NCBI RefSeq assembly: GCF_014205215.1
Contig: NZ_JACHNC010000001.1
Span: 377,001 to 441,000 of the forward strand
Source of the DNA: Actinoplanes lobatus
Lineage (GTDB): Bacteria > Actinomycetota > Actinomycetes > Mycobacteriales > Micromonosporaceae
Length of the DNA: 64,000 nt
Direction of reading: 5' to 3'
Shown in pieces: positions 47,601-56,876 of the stretch (its first letter is position 1; each line of letters begins with the position of its first letter). The notes beneath the pieces were generated by a model. The model made no database searches and was not told where the DNA came from. It worked only from the letters and a program-made list of their open reading frames with translations. The position numbers and the translations under genes were made by a program.

Positions 47601-47633
47601 GACGCGCACGGCGCCGATGACCAGCCCGAACAT
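44628..47633 (-). CDS. Large FtsX-type ABC permease, first of pair
   Basis: 1001 residues, homologous in plan to its downstream partner: an N-terminal helix (RAAQVLTILVLTALAAAVAA), a large external domain with the Cys-containing DGFCDHVRLDGQCPRARG stretch, and helix groups LIAAATVAVAATA and VAVTVATLVSLAVLGL in the C-terminal FtsX region. The two proteins probably form the heterodimeric permease with the ATPase at 40889. The operon starts here. Confidence 0.88.
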   Translation of the reverse strand: MFGLVIGAVRVRAAQVLTILVLTALAAAVAAAGPWYGFAAAADAANAYLEAAPATQRTVSVANRVDTQGDPDGELRRFSDRVREGLPSGVGDGVAGMIRPLSVRTGVASSSMSLAYRDGFCDHVRLDGQCPRARGEVALSAEAAQRFGVTVGGSLSILTSTSNGPLDLRVTAVYTLVDPAGTYWSDRLFRAEAEPDPAFTVTGTFRHSELWTPTMAYDVVLPDALLRGDGGYDLATELTAADRRLGSHALRLSTMARPLHLAITRDRDIILRGVMTAGAQMLILTWFAVGLAGWYTSRDRRADAALLKLRGVGRFGTLRLAWGQHLVPLLAGVAIGAPLGYLVGWALAGPVHITADQGIALRYSAAAVVAVLAGSLAVLAAVEASMLVRPVSELLSGTARVRAWRPAFVDVLLLAVAAAAIYQAWSGDPEEGLGPAAPALVALTVGLAAARLLSLIAVRGGVAALRTGRLRTGLTALRISRSPGTDRVFALVVVAVALFTTAAGGWAAETGARFARSAAEMGAERVLTVEAPNRTALLHAVRSTDPGGHEAMAAVRTWSGEREILEVDSTRLAAVAGWRPEYGPVDALPSAAAAGRQEPALITGDRLTLRARRDGPADVALDLRLQHEATGTVLTAGFGTLHAGEQTVTAPVPACATAPGCRIVRWEMTTPPDPDGRIEPPPPGAVVTVAGLGQNGTADGILDAAALGDITRWRAGTKGAALDVTTVDGTLRLATDRNATGVPVGAEAWASDPLLPLPALVAGPEPDGWRDDDPAVSLYGDPVPVRILGKVTALPMLGSTGLVVDLDSVRRVAAEIDPGGVYQVWLAPGARPGIVEDLAAAGLTVAGSATTEAHASRLGDQGPAVVVRFALVAGIAALLIAAATVAVAATADRRSLAEQLRVLRDQGLSRRVAITTAYAGTAVPILTGVLGGVLAALLAVAITGRSVPAFTDGWAVLAPPDPLDTVAVTVATLVSLAVLGLTGWLVQSPLLRSLREPEGGR

Positions 47634-47717
47634 TCACCCTCCCCCGGTTGCCGGGGAACGTTACGCGATCGGGTGACGGGCCTGGGACCCCCTGTGGATA
47701 ACGGTTGCTGAACCGAT

Positions 47718-48674
47718 TCACAGCCAGTTGCGGCGCTTGAAGTAGGCGTACAGGCCGCTGCCGGTGAGGACGATGCAGGCGGTGCTGACCAGGAATCCCC
47801 ACCACTTCTCGTACCCGGGGTAGGGAAGATTCTGGCCGAAGTATCCGGTGATGGCCGTGGGGATGGCGATGATGGCGGCCCAGGCGGCCAGCTTGCGGGT
47901 GACGTCGTTGAGCGCGTTGCTCTGCTCGGCCAGGTCGTCGTCGAGCAGCTCGGTGATCCGGTTGCGGGAGTGCTCGATCAGATCGACGGCCCGTCGCGCG
48001 TGGTCCTCGACGTCCCGGTAGTACGGCCACAGGTGGTGCTCGTCGGCGGCCAGCGCCCGGCCGGCCTCGCGCACCACGTCCGGCATCGGGGCGACCGCCC
48101 GCCGCAGGCCGGCCAGGGTCCGTCGCAGGGCGAAGCCGCGCCGCCGGACGTCGCGGGGCGCCGCTCCCTCGCCGATCATCCGGTCCTCGATGCCGTCCAT
48201 GCTCTCGTCGATCCGCTGGGCGGTCGCGTACTGTCCGTCGACCACGGCGTCGAGCAGCCCGTACACCAGAAATTCGACGCCGCCGGCGGCGGGTCGCTCG
48301 TCGGCGTCCCACCGGTCCAGATGGAGGTCCACCTCGCTGGGCGGCTTACGCACCGTGATCAGCGCGCGCGGCGTGATGAACGCGCTGATCTCGGTCTTGC
48401 GCACCTCGTCGTCGAACGCGACCGCGTAGAGGTTGAGGAACAGGTGGTTGTGGTAGTGGTCCAGTTTGGGCCGCTCGTGGCCGGTGACCGCGTCCTCGAC
48501 GGCGAGCGGGTGCAGCTCGAACTCGGCGGCGAGGGCCCGCAGCCGGTCCGGCCCCGGATCGACGAGGTCGAGCCACAGCACGGCGCCCGGCTCCGCGCCG
48601 AGGCGGGCGCCCGCCTCGGCGGCGTCGAACCCCTCCGCGACCAGGCGGCCTTTCACGTAGAGACGGCTGCTCAC
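47718..48674 (-). CDS. corA: CorA-family magnesium/divalent-cation transporter
   Basis: 318 residues from a GTG; longer readings run into the MFS gene and are Arg/Trp-rich. A cytoplasmic alpha/beta and helical domain (LNLYAVAFDDEVRKTEISAF, ESMDGIEDRMI) leads to two C-terminal membrane helices. The signature loop usually YGMNF is YFGQN here (280-282 GQN), seen in a subset of actinomycete relatives as far as I recall. Function as a cation channel is likely but ion choice may differ from canonical CorA. Confidence 0.88.
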   Translation of the reverse strand: MSSRLYVKGRLVAEGFDAAEAGARLGAEPGAVLWLDLVDPGPDRLRALAAEFELHPLAVEDAVTGHERPKLDHYHNHLFLNLYAVAFDDEVRKTEISAFITPRALITVRKPPSEVDLHLDRWDADERPAAGGVEFLVYGLLDAVVDGQYATAQRIDESMDGIEDRMIGEGAAPRDVRRRGFALRRTLAGLRRAVAPMPDVVREAGRALAADEHHLWPYYRDVEDHARRAVDLIEHSRNRITELLDDDLAEQSNALNDVTRKLAAWAAIIAIPTAITGYFGQNLPYPGYEKWWGFLVSTACIVLTGSGLYAYFKRRNWL

Positions 48675-48720
48675 GCACCCACTATGCCCATGGCCCGAGC
48701 GCGGGGAAACCGGGCCTCGG

Positions 48721-50145
48721 TCAGACGGTCTCCAGGACCTTCGGCGCGGCTGCGGACGCCGGCCTGCGCCGCAACATCCAGAGACTGACCGGTACGCCCA
48801 CCGCCACCAGGACCGCGGCGATGACCAGCGAGAACCGGTACCCCTCAAGGTAGCGGTGCAGTTCGGTGCCGCCGGCGGCGTTCGCCCGGTTGGTCAGGAT
48901 CGCGCCGAGAACGGTCACGCCGAGCAGCCCGAACACCTCGCGGGAGACGTTCAGCATCCCGGAGGCGATACCGGCCCGCTGCGGTGGCAGCGCGTCGACG
49001 ACCACGGTGTTCAGCGGGATGAGCAGGCCGCCGCCCACGCCGTAGAGCAGGAACCAGGGCAGCAGGTCGCCGTAGGTGGTGCCCTCGCCGTACTGGGCGA
49101 TGCCACCGATCGCGGCCGCCATCACCGCGAGACCGAAAGCGGTCACCCGGGCCACGCCGTACCGCAGCTCCAGGCGGGGCGCCAGGACCGCGCCGGCGGC
49201 CGTGATGATCGCCATCGGGATGAACGCGGCGCCCGCCTCGGTCGGCGTGAAGCCGAGCACGTTCTGCAGGTAGATGGCCATGTAGAAGTAGATGCCGAAC
49301 ACCCCGAACGCCCACAGGCCCATCGCCAGCAGGCCGCCGGTGAACATCCGGGAGCGGAAGAACGCGAGATCCACCATCGAGTCGGCGTTGCGGTTCTGGA
49401 GGATCACGAAGAGCACGGCCGCTGCCGCGGCAACCCCGAAGGACCCCAGGATGAGCGGCGAGGTCCAGCCCTCCGCGTCGCCTTCGATCAGCGCGTACGT
49501 CAGTGCGAACAGCCCGGTCGAGGAAGTGGCGAGCCCGGCCGGGTCGAGGCGGCGCAGGACTCCCGCCGAGCGGCCGCGGAGGGTGCGCCGGGGCACGCTG
49601 AGCAGGGTCAGCGCCAGCGTCGCGACGCCGATCGGCAGGTTGATCAGGAAGATCCAGCCCCAGGAGACGTGCTCGCTGAGCACCCCGCCGGTGAACGGGC
49701 CGACCGCCAGGGCGAGCGCACCCACCCCGCCCCAGACACCGATGGCGGCGGCCCGCTCCTTCGGGTCCGGGAACAGCTCCTGGAGCAGGGCCAGCGATGC
49801 GGGTGCGAGCAGCGCCGCGCCGACGCCCTGCACCGCCCGGGCACCGATGAGCAGCGCCTGACCGTCGGCGAGCCCGGCCACGACCGAGGCGCCCGTGAAG
49901 ATCACCAGGCCGGACAGGAACGCGAACCGGGTGCCGAGCACGTCCGCGACGCGGCCACCGGCCAGCAGCAGGCCGGCGAAGACCAGGATGTACGCGCTGG
50001 TGATCCATTCCAGGCCGGCGATGCTCAGGCCGAGATCACGCTGAATGCTGGGTAGTGCGACGTTTACCACGTTGTTGTCCAGATACGTCATGAAGGTCCC
50101 GAGCGCTACCGCGACGAGCGCCCACCACCGCCGGTTGTTCTTCAT
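48721..50145 (-). CDS. MFS drug-efflux transporter, EmrB/QacA type
   Basis: 474 residues from the ATG with GGGAGGG upstream; the frame extends past the operator and does not code there. Fourteen-helix DHA2 plan: motif LDNNVVNVALPSIQRDL in helix 1, GGRVADVLGTRFAF in the 2-3 loop, and GPFTGGVLSEHVSWGWIFLI as motif C. It exports drugs or dyes using the proton gradient. A TetR regulator is divergent, 78 bp away, with a nested palindrome between, suggesting induced efflux. Confidence 0.93.
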   Translation of the reverse strand: MKNNRRWWALVAVALGTFMTYLDNNVVNVALPSIQRDLGLSIAGLEWITSAYILVFAGLLLAGGRVADVLGTRFAFLSGLVIFTGASVVAGLADGQALLIGARAVQGVGAALLAPASLALLQELFPDPKERAAAIGVWGGVGALALAVGPFTGGVLSEHVSWGWIFLINLPIGVATLALTLLSVPRRTLRGRSAGVLRRLDPAGLATSSTGLFALTYALIEGDAEGWTSPLILGSFGVAAAAAVLFVILQNRNADSMVDLAFFRSRMFTGGLLAMGLWAFGVFGIYFYMAIYLQNVLGFTPTEAGAAFIPMAIITAAGAVLAPRLELRYGVARVTAFGLAVMAAAIGGIAQYGEGTTYGDLLPWFLLYGVGGGLLIPLNTVVVDALPPQRAGIASGMLNVSREVFGLLGVTVLGAILTNRANAAGGTELHRYLEGYRFSLVIAAVLVAVGVPVSLWMLRRRPASAAAPKVLETV

Positions 50146-50171
50146 CAGCCCTCCCCTGTACGCCGTCCATG

Positions 50172-50213
50172 TACAACGTACATGTACTCCGTACATGAGA
50201 CCTGTACGTTGTA
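50172..50213. promoter_or_regulatory. Nested palindromic TetR operator
   Basis: TACAACGTACA (50172-50182) pairs perfectly with TGTACGTTGTA (50203-50213), and an inner CATGTAC/GTACATG palindrome occupies 50181-50197. All share a GTAC core and sit between the divergent MFS and TetR starts. Confidence 0.8.
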
Positions 50214-50223
50214 TGGTTGTCAA

Positions 50224-50898
50224 GTGACGGGTGATCGACTGACCAAGGCGGCCGTGGCCGAGCGCGCCCTGCGCCTCGCCGACGAGGAGGGCCTCGAGGC
50301 GGTCACCGTGCGTAGGCTCGCCAAGGAGCTGGGCGTCACCCCGATGGCGCTCTACTGGCACTTCAAGAACAAGGACGAGCTGTTCCTGGGCATGGTCGAC
50401 CACATGCTCTCCGGAGTCCGCTCGGATCCGCGCGCCGGCGAGTCCTGGCAGAAACGGCTACGCGCCGTGGTCGAGACCGTGATCGGCGTGATGCGGGCGC
50501 ACCCCTCGCTGCCGACCCTGCTGCACTCGGTGGACAAGACACGGACCGAGAGCTTCAACCGCGCCACCAACGACACCCTGGCCCTGCTGACCGAGGCGGG
50601 ATTCACCGTCGAGGAGGGCTTCTGGGTGGCGACCTACCTCCTGAACGGCTGCATCGGCATCGTCGGCGCCCAGCCCGGCTGCCCGCCCGGGTTGCCGCCC
50701 GAGCAGGAGCCGGAGTGGCGGCGGCAGAAGCGGGTGCAGCTGGAGGGCATGCCGGCCGCCCGGTTCCCGATGATGATCGAGCTCGCCGCGTCGTACCGGG
50801 ACGAGCCCGACATGGAGCGCTACTACGCCTTCTGCGCCGACCTGCTGCTCGCCGCGGTGGAGTCGATGGCCGCGGCCAGGGGATCACAACACCGCTGA
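50224..50898 (+). CDS. TetR-family regulator of the MFS pump
   Basis: 224 residues from a GTG; starts upstream would lie inside the operator. The HTH is in AVTVRRLAKELGVTPMALYW with the typical HFKNKDELF following. The C-terminal ligand domain resembles TetR_C_1-type drug-sensing regulators. Divergent orientation and the shared palindrome indicate that it represses the pump and itself and responds to a pump substrate. Confidence 0.9.
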   Translation: MTGDRLTKAAVAERALRLADEEGLEAVTVRRLAKELGVTPMALYWHFKNKDELFLGMVDHMLSGVRSDPRAGESWQKRLRAVVETVIGVMRAHPSLPTLLHSVDKTRTESFNRATNDTLALLTEAGFTVEEGFWVATYLLNGCIGIVGAQPGCPPGLPPEQEPEWRRQKRVQLEGMPAARFPMMIELAASYRDEPDMERYYAFCADLLLAAVESMAAARGSQHR

Positions 50899-50995
50899 AC
50901 CGTCCGAAAGAGAGGGCGCCGAAGGCCACCACCGGCCATCGGCGTCCCATAGACGGCTGTGCGGATTCGGACACATCCAGACATCCGAGTGCATC

Positions 50996-51046
50996 TTTTT
51001 GCAAGAACTTGGGCAGCTCTTCCAGCTCCTGAAAGAACTTGCTAGC
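50996..51046 (+). promoter_or_regulatory. Direct repeats upstream of the amylase gene
   Basis: AAGAACTTG occurs twice (at 51004 and 51034), the first preceded by TTTTTGC and the second followed by CTAGC, with TTGCAAG and AACTTGC half-sites facing one another. Repeats containing TTGCA/AACTTGC-type elements are reported near actinomycete amylase promoters; I recall the theme but not an exact match. Confidence 0.4.
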
Positions 51047-51137
51047 GTCCAGCGCAAATGAACGCGGGATTACCAACTCGTCAAGCCCGCATATCCCCCG
51101 TGACACCGCCGTCCCCGAGGTGGTTGGAGGCTCTTCC

Positions 51138-54065
51138 ATGTCCCGAATACTCCGCAGAGTGCTTGCGGTGCTCTGCGCCGTACCACTGCTGCTCTTGACG
51201 GAACTCCCGGCCGCGCACGCGGCAACCACGGTGACCGTCTACTACCAGGCGCCCACGTCCTGGACGACGGTGAACATCCACTACGCCCCGACCGGCGGAT
51301 CCTGGACCACCGTGCCGGGCGTCGCGATGAGCGCCTACAGCGGCTGCTCCGGCTGGTACGTCAAGGAACTCGACCTCGGCACCGCCACCGGCATGCAGGT
51401 CGTCTTCAACAACGGCTCCGGCACCTGGGACAACAACTCGGGCGCCAACTACAGCGCCGGGACCGGCATCGTCACCGTCTCCGGCGGCGCGGTCAGCTCG
51501 TCGGTGCCGTGCAGCACCTCCAGCAACTCGGCGACGGTCTACTACAAGACCTCGTGGACCACGACCTACCTGCACTACGCGCCGAGCGGCGGATCCTGGA
51601 CCACGGTTCCGGGCGTGGTGATGAACGAGGAGGCGTGCACCGGCTGGGTCCGCAAGACCGTCAGCCTCGGCACCGCCACCGCCTGGTCGGCGACCTTCAA
51701 CAACGGGTCCGGGACCTGGGACAACAACTCCAGCAAGAACTACGCGCTGGGGACCGGGACGACCACCGTCAACGGCGGCGTCGTCACCGCGAACGCGGCC
51801 AGCCCGTGCGTGACCGCCCCCGACGACACCACGGCCCCGACCGCGCCGACCGCGCTGACCGCCACCGCGGCGGGCACCACGGTCACCCTCGGCTGGACCG
51901 CCGCCACCGACAACGTGGGCGTCGTCGGCTACCGCATCACCCGGGGCAACACGGTGCTGAGCAGCTCGACCACCGGCTACACCGACCGGGAACTGAGCGC
52001 GAACACCGCCTACACCTACCAGGTGCAGGCGCTCGACGCGGCCGGGAACCTCTCCACCGCCGCCTCGGCGACCGTCACCACCGGCGCGGCCGACCCGGCC
52101 CCGGCCGGCGGCGAGATGCTCGGCGGCGACCCGCGCAAGGACAGCATCTACTTCATCCTCACCGCGCGGTTCAACGACGGTGACACCAGCAACAACCGTG
52201 GCGGCAGCCAGCACACCAAGTCCGGCAACGAGGCCAACAGCGACCCGATGTTCCGGGGCGACTTCAAGGGCCTGGTCGACAAGCTCGACTACATCAAGGG
52301 CCTCGGCTTCTCCGCCATCTGGATCACGCCGGTCGTGCTGAACCGGTCCGACTACGACTTCCACGGCTACCACGGCTGGGACTTCTACCAGGTCGACCCG
52401 CGGCTGGAGTCGGACGGCGCGTCCTACCAGGAGCTGATCGACGCGGCCCACGCCAAGGGCCTCAAGATCTACCAGGACATCGTCCTCAACCACAGCTCCC
52501 GCTGGGGCGCGAACGGCCTCTACACGCCGACCGTCTACGGCGTCCGGGACAGCCAGTGGAGCTGGTACTACAGCGAGAAGGTCGCCGGGAAGACCTACAA
52601 CCCGCTCGAGGAGGACTCCGGGGCGACCAACGCGCTCGCCAAGGGCCGCACCTACAACGGCGACCTGTGGAGCGGCACCGCCCCCGCCTCCAACACCTGC
52701 CCCAACTACGGGGTGGCGACCGGCGGCAAGAGCGCCGAGGGATACGCCCTCTACAACTGCCAGTGGCCGCAGCCGACCAACAAGATGTTCCCGTCGACGC
52801 TCTACCACCAGTGCTGGATCGGCAACTGGGAGGGTGAGGACGCCCGGTCCTGCTGGCTGCACGAGGACCTGGCCGACTTCAACACCGAGAACTCCGTGGT
52901 CCAGGACTACCTGATCGGTGCGTACGAGAAGTACATCGACATGGGCGTGGACGGCTTCCGCATCGACACCGCCGTGCACATCCCGCGCGTCACCTGGAAC
53001 CGCCGCTTCCTGCCGGCCTTCCAGCAGAGCCTCACCGAGAAGTACGGCGCCACCAAGGCCAAGGACTTCTACATCTTCGGCGAGGTCGCGGCGTTCGTGA
53101 ACGACAAGTGGAACCGGGGCTCGGTCAACCACTCCGCCCAGTTCTTCACCTGGAAGGAACGTTCCACCTATTCGGCCGACGATGTGACGGCGGCGATCGA
53201 GCAGTTCAACTACGAGAACAACCTGGGTACGGGCAACCAGCCGACCAGCACCAACGCGTTCCTGTCGGGCAACACGTACCACGCTCCCGACTACAGCCAG
53301 TTCTCCGGCATGAACATCATCGACATGCGCATGCACATGAACTTCAGCGACGCGAACAACGCGTACTGGAACGGCAAGGACTCGGACGACTCGGTCAACG
53401 ACGCCACCTACAACGTCGTCTACGTCGACTCGCACGACTACGGGCCGAACAAGTCCTCGACCCGCTACACCGGCGGCACCGACGCCTGGGCCGAGAACAT
53501 GACGCTCATGTGGACGTTCCGTGGCATCCCGACGCTGTACTACGGCTCGGAGATCGAGTTCCAGGCCGGCAAGCAGATCGACTGCGGCCCGACCTGCCCG
53601 CTCGCCACCACCGGCCGGGCCTACTACGGCGCCAGCCTCGCCGGCAGCGTCACCGCCAGCGACTACGGGGTGGTCAGCTCGGCCAGCGGCCAGGTCGCCA
53701 CGACGCTGAACCAGCCGCTGGTCAAGCACCTCCAGCGGCTCAACCAGATCCGCCGGGCGGTCCCCGCGCTCCAGATGGGCCAGTACTCGACCGAGGGTGT
53801 CAGCGGCAACATGGCCTACAAGCGCCGCTACACCGCCAACGGGGTGGACAGTTTCGCGCTGATCGCCGTCTCCGCCGGAGCGACCTTCAGCGGCATCCCG
53901 AACGGCACCTACGTCGACGCGGTCACCGGTGACACCAAGACCGTCACCGGCGGCTCCCTGACCATCGACCTGAACGCGAAGGGCAACCTCCGCGTCTACG
54001 TCCTCAGCACCAGCGCCACCCCGGCGCCGGGCAAGGTCGGCACCGCCACCGCCTACCTGAAGTAG
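51138..54065 (+). CDS. Secreted alpha-amylase with two CBM25 modules and FN3
   Basis: 975 residues from the ATG with GGAGG 7 nt upstream. A signal peptide (about 1-28) precedes two CBM25 starch-binding modules (about 30-117 and 125-205, each with VYY, HYAP-x-GGSWTTVPGV and FNNGSGTWDNN), an FN3 domain (about 222-310), and a GH13 catalytic domain with nucleophile D610 in GFRIDTA, acid/base E649 in FGEVAAF and transition-state D767 in VDSHDYG. It degrades starch outside the cell. A strong terminator follows and the gene stands alone. Confidence 0.95.
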   Translation: MSRILRRVLAVLCAVPLLLLTELPAAHAATTVTVYYQAPTSWTTVNIHYAPTGGSWTTVPGVAMSAYSGCSGWYVKELDLGTATGMQVVFNNGSGTWDNNSGANYSAGTGIVTVSGGAVSSSVPCSTSSNSATVYYKTSWTTTYLHYAPSGGSWTTVPGVVMNEEACTGWVRKTVSLGTATAWSATFNNGSGTWDNNSSKNYALGTGTTTVNGGVVTANAASPCVTAPDDTTAPTAPTALTATAAGTTVTLGWTAATDNVGVVGYRITRGNTVLSSSTTGYTDRELSANTAYTYQVQALDAAGNLSTAASATVTTGAADPAPAGGEMLGGDPRKDSIYFILTARFNDGDTSNNRGGSQHTKSGNEANSDPMFRGDFKGLVDKLDYIKGLGFSAIWITPVVLNRSDYDFHGYHGWDFYQVDPRLESDGASYQELIDAAHAKGLKIYQDIVLNHSSRWGANGLYTPTVYGVRDSQWSWYYSEKVAGKTYNPLEEDSGATNALAKGRTYNGDLWSGTAPASNTCPNYGVATGGKSAEGYALYNCQWPQPTNKMFPSTLYHQCWIGNWEGEDARSCWLHEDLADFNTENSVVQDYLIGAYEKYIDMGVDGFRIDTAVHIPRVTWNRRFLPAFQQSLTEKYGATKAKDFYIFGEVAAFVNDKWNRGSVNHSAQFFTWKERSTYSADDVTAAIEQFNYENNLGTGNQPTSTNAFLSGNTYHAPDYSQFSGMNIIDMRMHMNFSDANNAYWNGKDSDDSVNDATYNVVYVDSHDYGPNKSSTRYTGGTDAWAENMTLMWTFRGIPTLYYGSEIEFQAGKQIDCGPTCPLATTGRAYYGASLAGSVTASDYGVVSSASGQVATTLNQPLVKHLQRLNQIRRAVPALQMGQYSTEGVSGNMAYKRRYTANGVDSFALIAVSAGATFSGIPNGTYVDAVTGDTKTVTGGSLTIDLNAKGNLRVYVLSTSATPAPGKVGTATAYLK

Positions 54066-54079
54066 CCGTCCCCCTTTCA

Positions 54080-54117
54080 CCGCGCCGGCCGGGCCTCCCG
54101 GCCGGCGCGGTTCTTTT
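54080..54117. terminator. Strong hairpin terminator, amylase / operon 2
   Basis: A perfect 14-bp stem (CCGCGCCGGCCGGG and complement) with a 3-nt loop, followed by TTCTTTT, lies between the amylase gene and the convergent DUF5682 gene. Confidence 0.9.
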
Positions 54118-54119
54118 CG

Positions 54120-56876
54120 TCAGGCGCCGACCAGGTGGGCGACGGCGTTCGCCGCTTCGGGGTACGCCGTGAGCAGCGCCGCCGCCACCGCCTCGTCCCC
54201 GCCCGGCCCCATCGCGACCGGTGTCCACTCGCCCTCGCAGCCGAGAAGGGCCGCCACCGCGTCCGCCGACGGCCGACCGGCCGCCAGGAGGACCGCGGCG
54301 GCGCTCGCCGGACCCGCCGGCACGACGGCCGGCCGGGCACGGGCCGGCGCCTTCCACGGCGGGATCCACGAGTCGAGCGCGGCGAGTGCGCCCGGGAAGG
54401 TGCGGCCCGCCTCCCTGGTCAGCACCGGCACCAGCTCGGCGGCCTGCTGTCGCAACGTCATGATCAGATTGGGCAGCCAGGGCAGCAGCACCGGGTCGGG
54501 CAGTTGCCCGAACGCCCGGGACAGGGTCTCCACCACGAACGGCGCCAGCCTCGGCACCGGTTCGAGAGCCTGCACGAACCCGCTCACGTACTGCGGGACG
54601 GCCGGCACCACCAGCGGGTTGCCGAGCAGCTCACCGACCCGGGCCCGCAGGTCGGCCAGCGGCAGGGCGCCCAACTGGTGCAGCGCCGCCCAGAGCAGGG
54701 CCACCTTCGCCGGAGACTCCGGATGCGACTGCCGGACCGCGATCTCCAACTGGGTGCGGTCGCAGCCCAGGGACAGGGCGAGGCTCTCCAAGCTGAACAG
54801 GAACCCGAGCATCGCACCGACCTGCCGCACCCCGGTCGCCTCGTCGACGAAGGCGGTCGGCAGCAGGGTGCAGTAATGCGCGTACCCCGTGGTCACGAAG
54901 CGCTCGCACCACGCCGGAAGCACCGGCGTGGTGGCGCGGTAGTGGCCGAGCAGCCGGCGGATCCGGCGGAGCACCGCCGGCGCGTCGTCGACCGTGCGTT
55001 CCGCCGACAGCAGCTCGATGGCGCGGGCGCCGAGTTCCTCGGTGAGCCGTGGGCTCTCCAGGAACAACAGGGAGTTCTCCACGGCCTTGAGCGCGATGGC
55101 CGCGGTCGCCTTCGGGTCCCAGGCATCCCGGCGCAGCCGCTGTTCGAGGACCTGCTCGACGGTGACGCCCTCGTAGCCCAGCTCGATGACGGCACGCTGG
55201 TGGCGGCCGAGGTCGAGGTCCCAGCTCTCCTGGAAGTGCTTCTCGCCGAGCCGGCGGCTGCCCATGATCGGGCGGATCGCCTGGCCGGGCAACAGGTACC
55301 GCAGCATCCAGAGAAGCTGGGAGCAGGCGGCCAGCTCGGGCCGGGCGTTCAGGTCGAGCAGCGCCCGCTGGATGCTGCGCTGCTCCAGGTTGAGGCCGAG
55401 CGGTTCGAGCCGGTCGAACACGTCCCGGGCCAGCGGGGGCATGGCGTCGTAGCCGACCCGGCCGATCCGGTCGCCACCGAGCAGGATCTCGCACAGCCGC
55501 CGCACGTCGCGCCGGCCCGGCACGGTGTCCTTCTCGATGCAGGTGACCGCGGCGTCCTGGAAGTCGTACGGCGTCGGCCGCGCCCGCCCTCGCATGCCGG
55601 CCAGCAGGATGGACGTCTCGAAGACCGCGATCGCGTCGGCGGTGCTGGCGAGGTAGCCGTTGCGGCGGGCCAGCCGGACGATGTCGACGCACCAGCCGCG
55701 CAGCTCCTCCTCGTCCAGCCCGTCCAGCACGGGCGGGCCGGCGAGGTAGCCGCTGAGGTGGTCGGTCACCGGGCCGGGCGCCGCCGCCGGAACGGGTAGC
55801 GCCTTCTTCCGGCTGCTCCGCTGACCCTCCAGCTTGAAGGGGGTGAGCCGGTGCTTGGTGAGCTGCTTCTGCCAGGTGGCGGCCGCGATCGACACCGAGC
55901 CGGGCGCCAGCCCGAACTGCGCCTCGATCGCCGAGTGACTGGACGGGATCAGGCCGTAGAGCCAGGTGGTGCCGGTCCGCGGGCTGATCGTGAAATCCGG
56001 TGTGCCCGGGGCGGAGCCGGCCTCCGGAACCCGGCCGGCCGCGTGGAAGGCGCCGCAGATGTACAGGCAGTCGGCCGGGTCGGCGCCGGTGGCGGCGAGA
56101 TGCTCGCGGATCCGGGTCCACATGTAGCGTTCCCGGTCCTCGTCGCTCGCGAAGCGCCGGGTGTCGTGCGGGGCCAGCCGCCGGAACAGGCTGCCGACCA
56201 GCACCATCACCTGCCGGTAGGTCTCGTGGTCAGCGCCGGCAAGGGGCTGTTCGACATACTGGTCCCACCACTCGGACCAGTGCCGGACCCGGCCGTGGTG
56301 CAGCAGGTGCTCCTCCAGCTCCGCGAAACGGGGCCGCAGGTCACCGATCTCCACACCGACCGCGTCGCCGTGCAGGTCCTCCTCCGGCTCACCCGAGCCG
56401 GCCGGGGTCACGTCGGGCTGCCACTGGAAGACGTGGTCGGTGGACCGGTCCACCAGGACCAGCTCCACCCCCGGCGTCTCCAGCGCGTAGGCGACGGCCT
56501 GGTACTCCGCTGACGCCTCGGTGATCGGCGCGATCACCGACAGCGGCGCCGACTCCTTCGGGAAGCCCTCCAGCTCGGAGGCGAAAGCCTGCAACGCCAC
56601 CGGAAGCCGGCAGTTGCGCAGCTCGGTGAGCAGTGGCTGGAGGTCCTCGCACAGCTCCAGGTAGACGACCTTGGGCTGTTTCTCCCGCAGCCGCCGGAGC
56701 ATGGCCAGAGCGGAGGCCGGCGAGTGGTGGCAGACCGGGAAGATCTCCAGTGGCTCCCGCAGCGCGTGGTCGACGTCGTCGACGATCCCGGTGAGGATCT
56801 CCGGCAGCGCCGCCGGCCCGCCGCCGAGCGCCTCGGCGGCGGAGATCAGCTGCTCACGCAGTGAATCGAAGGTCAC
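54120..56876 (-). CDS. DUF5682 family protein, long form (operon 2)
   Basis: 918 residues from the GTG that overlaps the ATPase stop (GTGA); the frame is open 16 codons further but into the ATPase. The N-terminus has VCHHSPASA (H50, H51, S55), LELCEDLQ (E74) and later YICGAFHAAG (C274, H278), the same motif order as in the 4492 gene. LELCED is close to the TraB/PrgY motif. About 190 residues longer than the operon-1 copy, mostly helical. It is the last gene of operon 2. Function unknown; hydrolase of the TraB/EreA type is an inference. Confidence 0.85.
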   Translation of the reverse strand: MTFDSLREQLISAAEALGGGPAALPEILTGIVDDVDHALREPLEIFPVCHHSPASALAMLRRLREKQPKVVYLELCEDLQPLLTELRNCRLPVALQAFASELEGFPKESAPLSVIAPITEASAEYQAVAYALETPGVELVLVDRSTDHVFQWQPDVTPAGSGEPEEDLHGDAVGVEIGDLRPRFAELEEHLLHHGRVRHWSEWWDQYVEQPLAGADHETYRQVMVLVGSLFRRLAPHDTRRFASDEDRERYMWTRIREHLAATGADPADCLYICGAFHAAGRVPEAGSAPGTPDFTISPRTGTTWLYGLIPSSHSAIEAQFGLAPGSVSIAAATWQKQLTKHRLTPFKLEGQRSSRKKALPVPAAAPGPVTDHLSGYLAGPPVLDGLDEEELRGWCVDIVRLARRNGYLASTADAIAVFETSILLAGMRGRARPTPYDFQDAAVTCIEKDTVPGRRDVRRLCEILLGGDRIGRVGYDAMPPLARDVFDRLEPLGLNLEQRSIQRALLDLNARPELAACSQLLWMLRYLLPGQAIRPIMGSRRLGEKHFQESWDLDLGRHQRAVIELGYEGVTVEQVLEQRLRRDAWDPKATAAIALKAVENSLLFLESPRLTEELGARAIELLSAERTVDDAPAVLRRIRRLLGHYRATTPVLPAWCERFVTTGYAHYCTLLPTAFVDEATGVRQVGAMLGFLFSLESLALSLGCDRTQLEIAVRQSHPESPAKVALLWAALHQLGALPLADLRARVGELLGNPLVVPAVPQYVSGFVQALEPVPRLAPFVVETLSRAFGQLPDPVLLPWLPNLIMTLRQQAAELVPVLTREAGRTFPGALAALDSWIPPWKAPARARPAVVPAGPASAAAVLLAAGRPSADAVAALLGCEGEWTPVAMGPGGDEAVAAALLTAYPEAANAVAHLVGA

